Below are positions 18,354 to 25,992 of a DNA stretch of 64,000 nt, one piece after another; the first letter of the stretch is position 1, and every line of letters begins with the position of its first letter. The notes beneath the pieces are model-generated. The model had not been told where the DNA came from, did no database searches, and worked only from the letters and a program-made list of their open reading frames with translations. This DNA is from Saccharothrix deserti. GTDB taxonomy: Bacteria; Actinomycetota; Actinomycetes; Mycobacteriales; Pseudonocardiaceae. Location: assembly GCF_009769385.1 (NCBI RefSeq), contig NZ_VKAB01000018.1, positions 1-64,000 on the forward strand. The letters are read 5' to 3'. A program made the position numbers and the translations under genes.

Positions 18354-18512
18354 AATGTTAACGCTAACATTCAGTTGAGATGTGAACTGAGTCATGCCTG
18401 ACCGGGTGGGGCATATAAGTAACAGCTCCATTGCCGGGCTGTCAACACTCCGGCGACCCCGACGAGCTCGACAAGTCGCTGGAAGGCGCAATAACGCTGT
18501 TAGCGTTAACAG
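18354..18512 (-). promoter_or_regulatory. Promoter with two LacI-type operators upstream of the GH127 gene
   Basis: Operator one is AATGTTAACGCTAACATT (18354-18371) and operator two CTGTTAGCGTTAACAG (18497-18512). Both match the TGTTAACGCTAACA site at the GH43 gene. Between them, on the minus strand, a TTGACA (18445-18440) is followed by an A/T-rich stretch (18422-18411, TTACTTATATGC) that could hold the -10. Two operators about 141 bases apart, bracketing the promoter, would suit repression by DNA looping. Confidence 0.7.
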
Positions 18513-18576
18513 ACAGCAACCACGTCGGCTGCGGCGTTGCCGCGACCACTCGCGGCAACGCCGGGCCGTCATCGGC

Positions 18577-19410
18577 TCAGTGGGGACCCGACGGCGCGAA
18601 CTCCGTACCGCAAGGGCCGGCGCCTTCGCTCTCCGGCAGCCTGACGCGGTCGCCGGTCATGGACAGGGTCGGGTACCAACGCCCTATCCGTTCCGCCGAG
18701 CGGCCGACGTAGTGGCAGATCAGCGAGCGCCGGAAGCGGTCGGCGGTGCGGTTGGGCTGGGAGCCGTGCACCAGGCTGCCGTTGAAGAACAGCACGTCTC
18801 CCGGGTCCATGTCGACGGGCACCACGGCCAGGCCCGGCGGCGGGGGAACGTACTCCTTGACGAACGACAGCTCCGGATCCGCGGTCTCCGGGCAGAACAG
18901 GTCCATCCGGTGCGTGCCCGGGACGACTTCGAGTCCGCCGTTCTCGCGATCGATCACATCGCAGGCGATCCACGCGGCGACACAGGTGCCCGGTTCCACC
19001 CGGAGGTAGAAGTTGTCCTGGTGCAGCGCCTGACCCCGAGCGCCCGGCGGCTTGAAGTAGAACATGCTCTGGGCGGCCAGCACTTCCTCGCCCAGCAGCG
19101 TCTCCAAGACGGTCCGCAGCCGCGGTTCGAGCAGGTAGTGCAGGGCCAGTTCACTGATCAGGTGCGGGTGCATCACGCGCGGATAGGCGTTCAGCGGATC
19201 GTCGGGCCCGGCCGTCTCGGACTCCCGGGGCTCGAAGTGCCCGGGGATCGGCCCGGCGGCGTGCAGTGCCGTGAACTCGGCACGCAAACGCTGGATCTCG
19301 GCCGGGCTGAACAGTCCGCGCACCACCGTGAAGCCGTTCTCCTCGAACTCCAGGCGGCCGGCCTCCGGCGGCACGCCGGTGCGGGTGGCCTCATTGCCTT
19401 TGGCTGTCAT
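18577..19410 (-). CDS. PhyH-family Fe(II)/2-oxoglutarate dioxygenase
   Basis: A 277-residue enzyme of the phytanoyl-CoA dioxygenase family. The iron ligands are visible as H130-x-D132 in ALHQDNFY and a distal His near 211 in LVHGSQPN; an Arg a few residues later (F-R-R-S-L) would bind 2-oxoglutarate. The family hydroxylates diverse small molecules, so the substrate is unknown. Start ATG 19410 has an AGGAAGGG tract upstream; longer in-frame extensions to 19626 overlap the divergent AraC gene and are rejected. The divergent AraC-type gene starts only about 76 bases away, a common regulator-enzyme arrangement. Its stop lies close to the operator region of the GH127 gene, so read-through could link them. 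Confidence 0.8.
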   Translation of the reverse strand: MTAKGNEATRTGVPPEAGRLEFEENGFTVVRGLFSPAEIQRLRAEFTALHAAGPIPGHFEPRESETAGPDDPLNAYPRVMHPHLISELALHYLLEPRLRTVLETLLGEEVLAAQSMFYFKPPGARGQALHQDNFYLRVEPGTCVAAWIACDVIDRENGGLEVVPGTHRMDLFCPETADPELSFVKEYVPPPPGLAVVPVDMDPGDVLFFNGSLVHGSQPNRTADRFRRSLICHYVGRSAERIGRWYPTLSMTGDRVRLPESEGAGPCGTEFAPSGPH

Positions 19411-19486
19411 GCGCACGCCCTTCCTGGTCCGATCCGTGTCCCACAGGTGCCACGCTAGGACCGCACGACACGTGGGGAGGATGCCC

Positions 19487-20380
19487 GTGCATGCTGACGC
19501 GTTGCCCGAAACTGCTGCGCCGTCCCCACCGCCGGGGCTCGTGATCGCCGGCTGCTTCCACCAATCGCACGGATACCGCGTGAACCGCCCGCAGGGCGCG
19601 GACACCTGGTTGTTCACCTGGACCACGAGCGGACGGGGGTTGCTGCGCCAGGGTGCGGCCGCGGTGCAGGCGCGCGCGGGCGATCTGGTGGTGCTGGGTC
19701 CCGGTGTGGCCCACTGGTACGGAGTCTCACCGGGCGCGGAGCACTGGGCGTTCTGGTGGGTGCACTGCCAGGCCAGGGTCGCCTGGTCCGCCTGGCTGCG
19801 GCCCTACACCGTCGCGGACCGCCTGCACGCGGTCACGTCGGTACCCACCGAGGGGTGGGGCCGCCTTGAGACGGCCTTTCGCAGACTGTTCGCCGACGCC
19901 CAACGGACCGGCGGCGCCGTTGTGCCCCGCTCGGAACCCACGGTGAACAAGGCCGCCGTGGCGCACAGCAGCGCGGCGCGCGATCTGACGCTCTGTTCAC
20001 TGGAGGAGATCGTCCTGTTCGCCACCGTGACCGCCGCGGCGGCGCGCCCCGAACCGAACGTGGACCCGCGGGTGCGCCGGGCCGAGGAGTTGATCGCGGC
20101 CGACCCGGGTGCGGCGCACACGGTGCGATCACTGGCGAGGAGCGTCTCGCTCTCGCCGTCCCGGTTCGCGCACCTGTTCACCGAACAGCTCGGCCAGTCC
20201 CCGATGCGGGCACTGGCGCACGCCAGGCTGCGCCACGCCGCCCGGCTGCTGGAGGACACCGTGCTGCCGGTGGAACGGGTGGCCGCCGCGTCCGGCTTCA
20301 CCAGCCCGTCGCACTTCAACCGGGCCTTCCGGCAACGCTACGGACTGCCGCCCGGCGCGTACCGGGCGATGCTCGGATAG
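19487..20380 (+). CDS. AraC-family transcriptional regulator
   Basis: About 297 residues. The N-terminal part is an AraC-type cupin sensing domain (G-D-L-V-V-L-G-P-G-V-A-H-W-Y-G, then the aromatic EHWAFWWVHC). Residues about 195-295 carry two helix-turn-helix motifs (SLARSVSLSPSRFAHLF and VAAASGFTSPSHFNRAFR). The preferred start is GTG 19487, six bases after GGAGG; the ATG at 19481 abuts the Shine-Dalgarno directly. It is divergent to the PhyH gene and probably regulates it. The ligand is probably a small polar metabolite or sugar. Confidence 0.83.
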   Translation: MHADALPETAAPSPPPGLVIAGCFHQSHGYRVNRPQGADTWLFTWTTSGRGLLRQGAAAVQARAGDLVVLGPGVAHWYGVSPGAEHWAFWWVHCQARVAWSAWLRPYTVADRLHAVTSVPTEGWGRLETAFRRLFADAQRTGGAVVPRSEPTVNKAAVAHSSAARDLTLCSLEEIVLFATVTAAAARPEPNVDPRVRRAEELIAADPGAAHTVRSLARSVSLSPSRFAHLFTEQLGQSPMRALAHARLRHAARLLEDTVLPVERVAAASGFTSPSHFNRAFRQRYGLPPGAYRAMLG

Positions 20381-20417
20381 CGGTCGAGGTACAGCGTGGT
20401 CCAGGCGGCTGCACCGG

Positions 20418-23400
20418 TCAGCGGTTCTCGCTCACCATCTCGACCGCCCGCTCCCCCGTCAGCGCCAGCGCTGCCTCGTATGCCCAGATCTCCACGTTCC
20501 CGCACGCGTCCGGGCAGGTGGAGGACTCCATCAAGCTCGCGCCGGCCGCCGGGTAGTGGAGTCGTGCGGCGACATCGGAGAGCAGCGCCTTCTCCTCGTC
20601 GTCCGGCGTGTAGCCGAGCACCACTTGGAGCTTCGAGCGACGACAGCCTGATCCGATTCTCGCCTGCACGGCATGGCTCGGCGTGGCCAGGAACACGAAC
20701 CCCGACCAGTCGACCCCGCAGTCGGCGGACAGCCATCGGTACCCGGCGCTGTCGTCGACGACGATCAACCCTTCTTCGGCGTCGGCGAGTCGTACCGTTG
20801 CCATCCACGCGTGCAACGCGAGCAGCGAATCTCCGCCGATGACGCTCCCCACATGGAGCTGCGACGTGTGATTCGCCACGGGAGCGACTTCCGGGCGGGC
20901 CGAGTCGAAGACCACGGGCATGCTCAAGCCCTCCTGGGCGGCCCATGAGTTCAGCCGATCCATCGCCACGTCGAACGGCCGCGCGTCGGGGCCCCGGGCG
21001 TCCAGCGTCGACTGCGGATAGGACGCCAGCACCACGCGGATGGGGTGACGGTCGCGCACCGCCTCCTGCGCGCGGGCGATCCCGTCCAGTCGTCGGTCGA
21101 GGTCGTCCAGGCCCTGTGACCGCAGCGGTCCGATCACCGCCACCGCCACGGCGTCCGCCTTGCCCGCTGCTTCCTCGTTGCCCTGCCGAAGCCGGTCCGC
21201 CAGCTCCGGGGCGAGCCCGAGTTCCACCCAGTCGGATTCCGGGACGACACCCACGCACTCTTCACCGTTTCGGGTGTTGGCCAGCACCTGGTCGACCTCG
21301 AACCCGAGCCGTGTCGCCGACGCGCAGCGGTAGTGGTTGAACGCTCCCCAGCTCACCAGCGTCGCGCCGATGATCGCGGTCGCGCCCACCAGGGCGGTGA
21401 CGCGTCGACGTCGAGGCGTCTTCGCCGGTTTGACCGAACCGGTGTCGGAGGCCTTGGTGTAGAGCCGCTCCTGGAGGCGGACGTGCCGGAACTGGTAGAC
21501 GCCGCCGGACTGGCGGAGCAGGCCGCGGTCGCGCGCGTCGGCGAGGAACAGCGGGAGCCGCCACGGCAGCGAGCCCCGCACCGCCAGTGCGATCCGGGCC
21601 AGGACGAACCGAGGCCACGCCCTCGTGAGCAGCACGAGCAACATGACAGCGAGACCGGGCAGGACGGTGGCCATGCCGATCGCGCCGAAGGGCGAGTCCA
21701 GCGCGCGGAGGTCGACGTCGAACGCGGGCGTGCCCTCGATGTCGAGCAGGCTCGCGGCCACCGCGCCGAAGACCGTGCTGAGGAAGCCGGCGACGATCAG
21801 CACGGGCAGGCCGACGAGTGCGGCGACGACACCCGCTATCGCCGCTCCCGCCAGGGACGACCGGCGGTCCTGGGTCAGGAACCGGGTCGGTGTCGCCTTC
21901 GCGGAGCGTTCCGGGCGCGCGCCGGTCCAGTGGTGGGCGGCGACGGCCGTGCCGACCACGACCGCGAGCCCGAGGACGACCGCCACGCTCATGGCCATCG
22001 ACGTGACGTCGGCGTACGAGACGGTCTGGTTCGCCCACTGCATCGAGATGGCCGCGACCAGCATCGGCACGGTCGGCACCAGCACGAACGCCGCCCCCGC
22101 CGCGAACCCCTTCCGCAGCCGTTCGAACGACCCCGAGACCTGGAAGCTCATCCGCCGGGGCTCACGGCCGGTCGCGCCGAACCACAGGGCGGTGGCGAGG
22201 ACCGCGACGACCGCGCCGAGCGCGAGGCCGAACGTGAAGACGTCCTCGGCATCCCCCGACCCCACGGTCAGACCGCCCAGGGCGACCACGAGCATCAGGA
22301 CGACTCCGATGCCCACGCCGAACACCGGTGCGGTCCACGGCGACACCAACCGGTCGGCCAGCCGCCACCACGCGAGGTCGCGTTCGCGGTGGCGGTGCAT
22401 GTGCCGGGCGAGGAACGCCAGCCAGCGTTGCGCCTGGTCCGGGGTCCACCGCGCGTCGCCGACGACGCCGAGCTCGCCGGTCGGCAGCGGGTCCGGCGCG
22501 TACGCGGCGTCGACGACGCGGTCGATGAGGAAGTGCTCGATCGCGTCACGGCCGGAGAACTTGTCCTTGTCCAGCAGGTCGGCCGGGTCGCCGCCGCACC
22601 GTTGGTAGCCGGTGCGCGCGAGGCTCACCATGAGAGGGGTGGACAGGGCGTTGCCGACGGGGGTGTCGCGCCCGGTCCGGAGCACCTCGAACACCGGCTC
22701 CCAGGACGTTCCCGGGGGCCACGGGGCCACTTCGGTGAGGTAGGCGACCGCGTCGGCCCCGGACACCGGGAGGATGCGCGCTGTGGCGGACTTGCGCAGC
22801 GCCGCGGCCCCGGCGCGGATCGCGTCGTCGTACTCGGCCGTCCGGCAGGTCAGGACGATCGGCCGTTTCCGTCCCAGCGCGGCGTTGATGCCCTTGACCG
22901 CGGTACGCCGGTCCGACTCGGGCATCTCGTCCAGGCCGTCGAGCACGGGGATGAGCTTGTCATCGCGCAGCAACGCCGACGGGACGTCGCGACGGCCGTC
23001 GTAGTACTCGGTGGCGAGGGTGCGGACGAGCCACGTGTCGAACGCCTCGTCCACCGGGTCCCAGGAGGCGATGGCGAGCAGGACCGGCACGGGATCGCCG
23101 AGTTCCCTCGCCCGCAGCAGGCCCAACGTGAGCACGATCGCGACGACGGTCTTGCCCGAGCCGGGTTCGCCGAGCAACAGCAGCCGCCTGCTGTAGATGT
23201 CGAGGTAGTCGCGGGCCAGGTCGTCGCTGACGTCTTCGAACGGCCCTTCCAGCCGACTGGTCCGCGTGCCGTCGGTCCACGTCAGCGGCAGCACGTGCGG
23301 CTCTTTGACGCGGCGCGCGGCGACCTCGTCCAGCCACTGCTCGCGCAGGGTGGTGGCGAGGTCGTTCGCGAGGGACGCGCTGTCCCGGATGACCACGGGT

Positions 23401-23588
23401 GCGGGCGGCGCGATGCCCGCGATGGCGATGCCGAGCCCCACCATGGACACGAACAGCGCCGACACGCTCGCCAGCTTGTCACCGCGCTCCAGGTCACCGG
23501 CCGCGAGCAGCACCGTGAGCACCACGAAGGCGACGGCGAGAAGGCCGAGCAGCACGGCACGCACCACGCGGGACGACGGCGACTTCAT
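20418..23588 (-). CDS. Membrane NACHT (STAND) NTPase with C-terminal periplasmic-binding-like domain
   Basis: A 1056-residue protein. Two N-terminal membrane helices (about 10-62) precede a cytoplasmic NACHT NTPase: Walker A GEPGSGKT at about 140-147 and Walker B VLDGLDEMP near 215-222, followed by sensor-1-like VLTCRTAEYD. A block of about six to eight membrane helices follows (about 415-690), then a last helix near 735-755. The C-terminal ~300 residues, probably outside the cell, resemble type 1 periplasmic ligand-binding domains (V-A-V-A-V-I-G-P-L; I-R-V-V-L-A; L-H-V-G-S-V-I-G-G-D; I-V-V-D-D-S-A-G-Y-R). Such a build suggests an external ligand sensor coupled to a signalling NTPase; bacterial NACHT proteins include antiphage factors. 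Start ATG 23588 is chosen over GTG 23600 for better RBS spacing (GGAG). No effector gene is adjacent. Confidence 0.75.
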   Translation of the reverse strand: MKSPSSRVVRAVLLGLLAVAFVVLTVLLAAGDLERGDKLASVSALFVSMVGLGIAIAGIAPPAPVVIRDSASLANDLATTLREQWLDEVAARRVKEPHVLPLTWTDGTRTSRLEGPFEDVSDDLARDYLDIYSRRLLLLGEPGSGKTVVAIVLTLGLLRARELGDPVPVLLAIASWDPVDEAFDTWLVRTLATEYYDGRRDVPSALLRDDKLIPVLDGLDEMPESDRRTAVKGINAALGRKRPIVLTCRTAEYDDAIRAGAAALRKSATARILPVSGADAVAYLTEVAPWPPGTSWEPVFEVLRTGRDTPVGNALSTPLMVSLARTGYQRCGGDPADLLDKDKFSGRDAIEHFLIDRVVDAAYAPDPLPTGELGVVGDARWTPDQAQRWLAFLARHMHRHRERDLAWWRLADRLVSPWTAPVFGVGIGVVLMLVVALGGLTVGSGDAEDVFTFGLALGAVVAVLATALWFGATGREPRRMSFQVSGSFERLRKGFAAGAAFVLVPTVPMLVAAISMQWANQTVSYADVTSMAMSVAVVLGLAVVVGTAVAAHHWTGARPERSAKATPTRFLTQDRRSSLAGAAIAGVVAALVGLPVLIVAGFLSTVFGAVAASLLDIEGTPAFDVDLRALDSPFGAIGMATVLPGLAVMLLVLLTRAWPRFVLARIALAVRGSLPWRLPLFLADARDRGLLRQSGGVYQFRHVRLQERLYTKASDTGSVKPAKTPRRRRVTALVGATAIIGATLVSWGAFNHYRCASATRLGFEVDQVLANTRNGEECVGVVPESDWVELGLAPELADRLRQGNEEAAGKADAVAVAVIGPLRSQGLDDLDRRLDGIARAQEAVRDRHPIRVVLASYPQSTLDARGPDARPFDVAMDRLNSWAAQEGLSMPVVFDSARPEVAPVANHTSQLHVGSVIGGDSLLALHAWMATVRLADAEEGLIVVDDSAGYRWLSADCGVDWSGFVFLATPSHAVQARIGSGCRRSKLQVVLGYTPDDEEKALLSDVAARLHYPAAGASLMESSTCPDACGNVEIWAYEAALALTGERAVEMVSENR

Positions 23589-23682
23589 ACGGCGGACCAC
23601 TCCGGATCGACTGACGGCTGCGGCGTTCGCATTACCGCTGATCGCCGGACAACCGTTACCTCTACCCTGTCGGGACGTACTC

Positions 23683-23923
23683 GCCTACCCGAAAATGCGG
23701 ACTGACGCCGTTGACGGAGACGTTCGCGGCACCGGAGCGTTCTGGGCAGTCGAACTCATCGGCGACCGGGCCACGCGCGAAGCGCTCGCGCCCCACGGTG
23801 CGAGCAGCCCTGAGATGGCCGCGATCCTGGCGGCGTGCCGACGGCGAGGCGCACGAGGGCCTGGACATCCTGGACCAGGCATCGGCCGAAGTTCGCGGGG
23901 TCCGCCCCTCACATTTGACCTGA
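23683..23923 (+). pseudogene. Remnant of a class III aminotransferase C-terminus
   Basis: The translated segment D-G-D-V-R-G-T-G-A-F-W-A-V-E-L-I-G-D-R-A matches the G-D-V-R-G-x-G-x-F-W-A-x-E-L motif near the C-terminus of class III aminotransferases. It continues P-E-M-A-A-I-L-A-A-C-R-R-R-G. A different frame then gives E-G-L-D-I-L-D-Q-A, the usual C-terminal helix. The rest of the gene, including the PLP lysine, is absent. It is a truncated, frameshifted relic. Confidence 0.6.
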
Positions 23924-23945
23924 AGTCAAGTCGAGGTCTTAGCGT
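23915..23945 (+). promoter_or_regulatory. MerR-type promoter with 19-bp spacer
   Basis: TTGACC (23915-23920) and TAGCGT (23940-23945) are separated by 19 bases, the stretched spacing typical of MerR-regulated promoters. The spacer contains a partial dyad, CCTGAAGTCAAGTCGAGG, resembling SoxR-like sites. It precedes the NmrA-type gene; no MerR gene is adjacent, the nearest being at 31464. Confidence 0.55.
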
Positions 23946-23981
23946 AGCGATGATCAACGACTGACGACGGGAAGAACAACG

Positions 23982-24815
23982 ATGATCCTCGTGACCGGCG
24001 CGACCGGGAACATCGGAAGTGCCCTGCTGCAGGAGCTGCATGAATCCGGTGGCGTGCCAGTGCGAGGCCTGACTCGTGACGTTGCCCGAGCCTCGTTCCC
24101 TGACGGAGTCGGAGCTGTTGAAGGCGATCTCGCGCGGACGTCCTCACTGAAGTCCGCGTTGGACGGAGTGCGCTCACTATTCCTGGTGTCGCGCATGGGC
24201 GAGGATGCCGACATCCTCGCGGCTGCCCGACAAGCGGGTGTGGAGCACGTGGTGCTCGTGTCGTCCATTACGGTCCAGACCCATCCGCACCTACCTGCCG
24301 CCGGCGAGAACCTGGCGGTCGAGCGGCTGCTCCAGGACAGCGGCATGACGTGGACCGTCCTGCGGCCGACCCAATTCGCTTCGAACACCCTGTGGTGGGC
24401 GGCCTCGATCCGCGAGCACCTGACGGTCCGGTTGCCGTACGCGGACATCGGACTCCCGACGATCCACCCCGCGGACATCGCGGCGGTGGCCCGAGCGGCG
24501 CTGACCGAGCCACGTCATCGAGAGCGGACATATGCGCTCACCGGGCCGGCACGCATCACGGCCCGTCAACAGGTCGAGGCCATCTCGGTGGCTCTGAGGC
24601 AGGAAGTGTCCGTCGACGAGATCAGCCGAGAAGAGGCCCATCAGCAGATGGCTCCTCTCATGGGAGACGAGACCGCGAACGCGGTGCTCGACCTGATGGG
24701 CGGAGACGTCAACGATGAGCTCTTGACGGTGCGCGACACGGTAGCGCGAGTCACCGGCTCACCGGCCAGATCGTTCCGGCAGTGGGCCACGGAGAACGCC
24801 GACGCCTTCCGCTGA
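23982..24815 (+). CDS. NmrA/SDR-type NAD(P)-binding oxidoreductase
   Basis: A 277-residue atypical short-chain dehydrogenase of the NmrA/quinone-oxidoreductase-like group. The Rossmann motif TGATGNIG is at residues 5-12, followed by R-G-L-T-R-D, a likely NADP-phosphate contact. The mid-region V-V-L-V-S-S-I-T-V lacks a Tyr-x-x-x-Lys, as in NmrA proteins. T-V-L-R-P-T-Q-F and the H-P-A-D-I-A-A-V-A-R-A-A segment fit this family. Such proteins reduce quinones or act as redox sensors. Start ATG 23982 has GGGAAG upstream. The MerR-type promoter suggests induction by redox-active compounds. Confidence 0.82.
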   Translation: MILVTGATGNIGSALLQELHESGGVPVRGLTRDVARASFPDGVGAVEGDLARTSSLKSALDGVRSLFLVSRMGEDADILAAARQAGVEHVVLVSSITVQTHPHLPAAGENLAVERLLQDSGMTWTVLRPTQFASNTLWWAASIREHLTVRLPYADIGLPTIHPADIAAVARAALTEPRHRERTYALTGPARITARQQVEAISVALRQEVSVDEISREEAHQQMAPLMGDETANAVLDLMGGDVNDELLTVRDTVARVTGSPARSFRQWATENADAFR

Positions 24816-24997
24816 AACCCTTTCAGGCCAACTGAACGGGCCTTGAATCACCGGGGAGACAACTGGGGCGGTACGACGCCGTGAGGGCGTACAACCCCGG
24901 TGGTATGCCCATCGGCAACTCCGGCATGACGACGCGTGACCACGCCGCTACATACGCTGCCGCCCGTATCCGTCGTACGAGCGAAGGAATCGTCACC

Positions 24998-25291
24998 ATG
25001 TACGTCCATCATCTGCTTGCCGCACCGGCAGCCGCGCACGTCTCGGTCCAGCTGGCCGCCGCTGGTGATACCGGCATCGGTTCCGGGCGACTCGTGCCCA
25101 CTGCCGCCGCGGTGGTGGGGCTGATCGGTGTGGTCCTCGGCGCGCTGGCCCTGGCCCGGCCCGCCAGTCGCATCGGCACCGGCAACGGGCCACGCGGGGC
25201 CATCGCGGCCGGGGTGGCTGGGCTGATCAGCGTCGTCGTCGGTGGGCTGGCGCTGGCCCGCTCCCGCCGCACCGGCCGCCTGACCGCCTGA
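24998..25291 (+). CDS. Small two-helix membrane protein (DUF6223-like)
   Basis: 97 residues. An N-terminal hydrophobic start is followed by two predicted membrane helices (about 34-52, A-A-A-V-V-G-L-I-G-V-V-L-G-A-L-A-L-A, and about 67-85, G-V-A-G-L-I-S-V-V-V-G-G-L-A-L-A) that look like an internal duplication, each followed by a basic cap (R-P-A-S-R and R-S-R-R-T-G-R). This fits the DUF6223 family of unknown function. The start ATG 24998 has GAAGGA nine bases upstream; an extension from 24881 is possible but lacks support. The gene lies just ahead of the convergent two-component operon. Confidence 0.6.
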   Translation: MYVHHLLAAPAAAHVSVQLAAAGDTGIGSGRLVPTAAAVVGLIGVVLGALALARPASRIGTGNGPRGAIAAGVAGLISVVVGGLALARSRRTGRLTA

Positions 25292-25329
25292 CCGGCCATG
25301 GGTGATGGGTCGGTGCCCGTGTCGTGGTG

Positions 25330-25992
25330 TCAGGAGCGGGTGAGCCAGCCGGGGACGATCAGGCCGGACTCGTACGCGAGGATCACCAACTGCGCCCGGT
25401 CCCTCACCTGCGTCTTCGTCATGATCCGGCTGACGTGCGTCTTCGAGGTGGCCGGGCTCAGCACCAGCCGCGCCGCGATCTCGTCGTTGGACAGGCCGGC
25501 GGCGACCAGCGCCATCACCTCACGTTCCCGCTCGGTGAGCGCGCTCAGCCGAGGCCCCGGGTCCGGGTGCTCGGCCCGAGCGGTGAACTCGGCGATCAGC
25601 CGGCGGGTGATCGACGGCGCGATCAGCGCGTCACCGCGCGCCACCACCCGCACCCCGTGGATCAGCTCCTCCGGCTCCGTGTCCTTGACCAGGAAGCCGC
25701 TCGCGCCGGCCCGCAGCGCGCCGTAGACGTAATCGTCCAGGTCGAACGTGGTCAGGATGATCACGCGGACAGCGGAGCTCGCGGCGATCTCCCGGGTGGC
25801 GGCCAGGCCGTCCAGGCCGGGCATCCGGATGTCCATGAGGACGACGTCCGGCCGCAGCTGCCGGGCGAGCCGCACCGCCTCGGCGCCGTCGGCGGCCTCG
25901 CCGACCACCTCGATGCCGTCCTCGCCGTTCAGGATGGACCGGAACCCGGCGCGCACCAGGTTCTGGTCGTCGGCCAGCAGCACCCGGATCAC
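25330..25992 (-). CDS. NarL/FixJ-type response regulator
   Basis: 220 residues. The receiver domain (1-120) has acidic D-D near 8-9, the phospho-Asp in V-V-L-M-D-I-R-M-P-G and Lys in L-V-K-D. The LuxR-type HTH (about 150-210) reads LTEREREVMALVAAGLSNDEIAARL, then a segment with S-P-A-T-S-K-T-H-V-S-R-I-M. Start is GTG 25992, overlapping the kinase stop in GTGA, so the pair is translationally coupled. It is presumably phosphorylated by the adjacent kinase; target genes cannot be inferred. Confidence 0.9.
   Translation of the reverse strand: MIRVLLADDQNLVRAGFRSILNGEDGIEVVGEAADGAEAVRLARQLRPDVVLMDIRMPGLDGLAATREIAASSAVRVIILTTFDLDDYVYGALRAGASGFLVKDTEPEELIHGVRVVARGDALIAPSITRRLIAEFTARAEHPDPGPRLSALTEREREVMALVAAGLSNDEIAARLVLSPATSKTHVSRIMTKTQVRDRAQLVILAYESGLIVPGWLTRS

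Noticed and set aside
21333..23705. A 790-codon open frame antisense to the NACHT gene
   Set aside because: Low-complexity Arg/His/Gly composition with no domain; the minus strand has clear Walker motifs and membrane helices.
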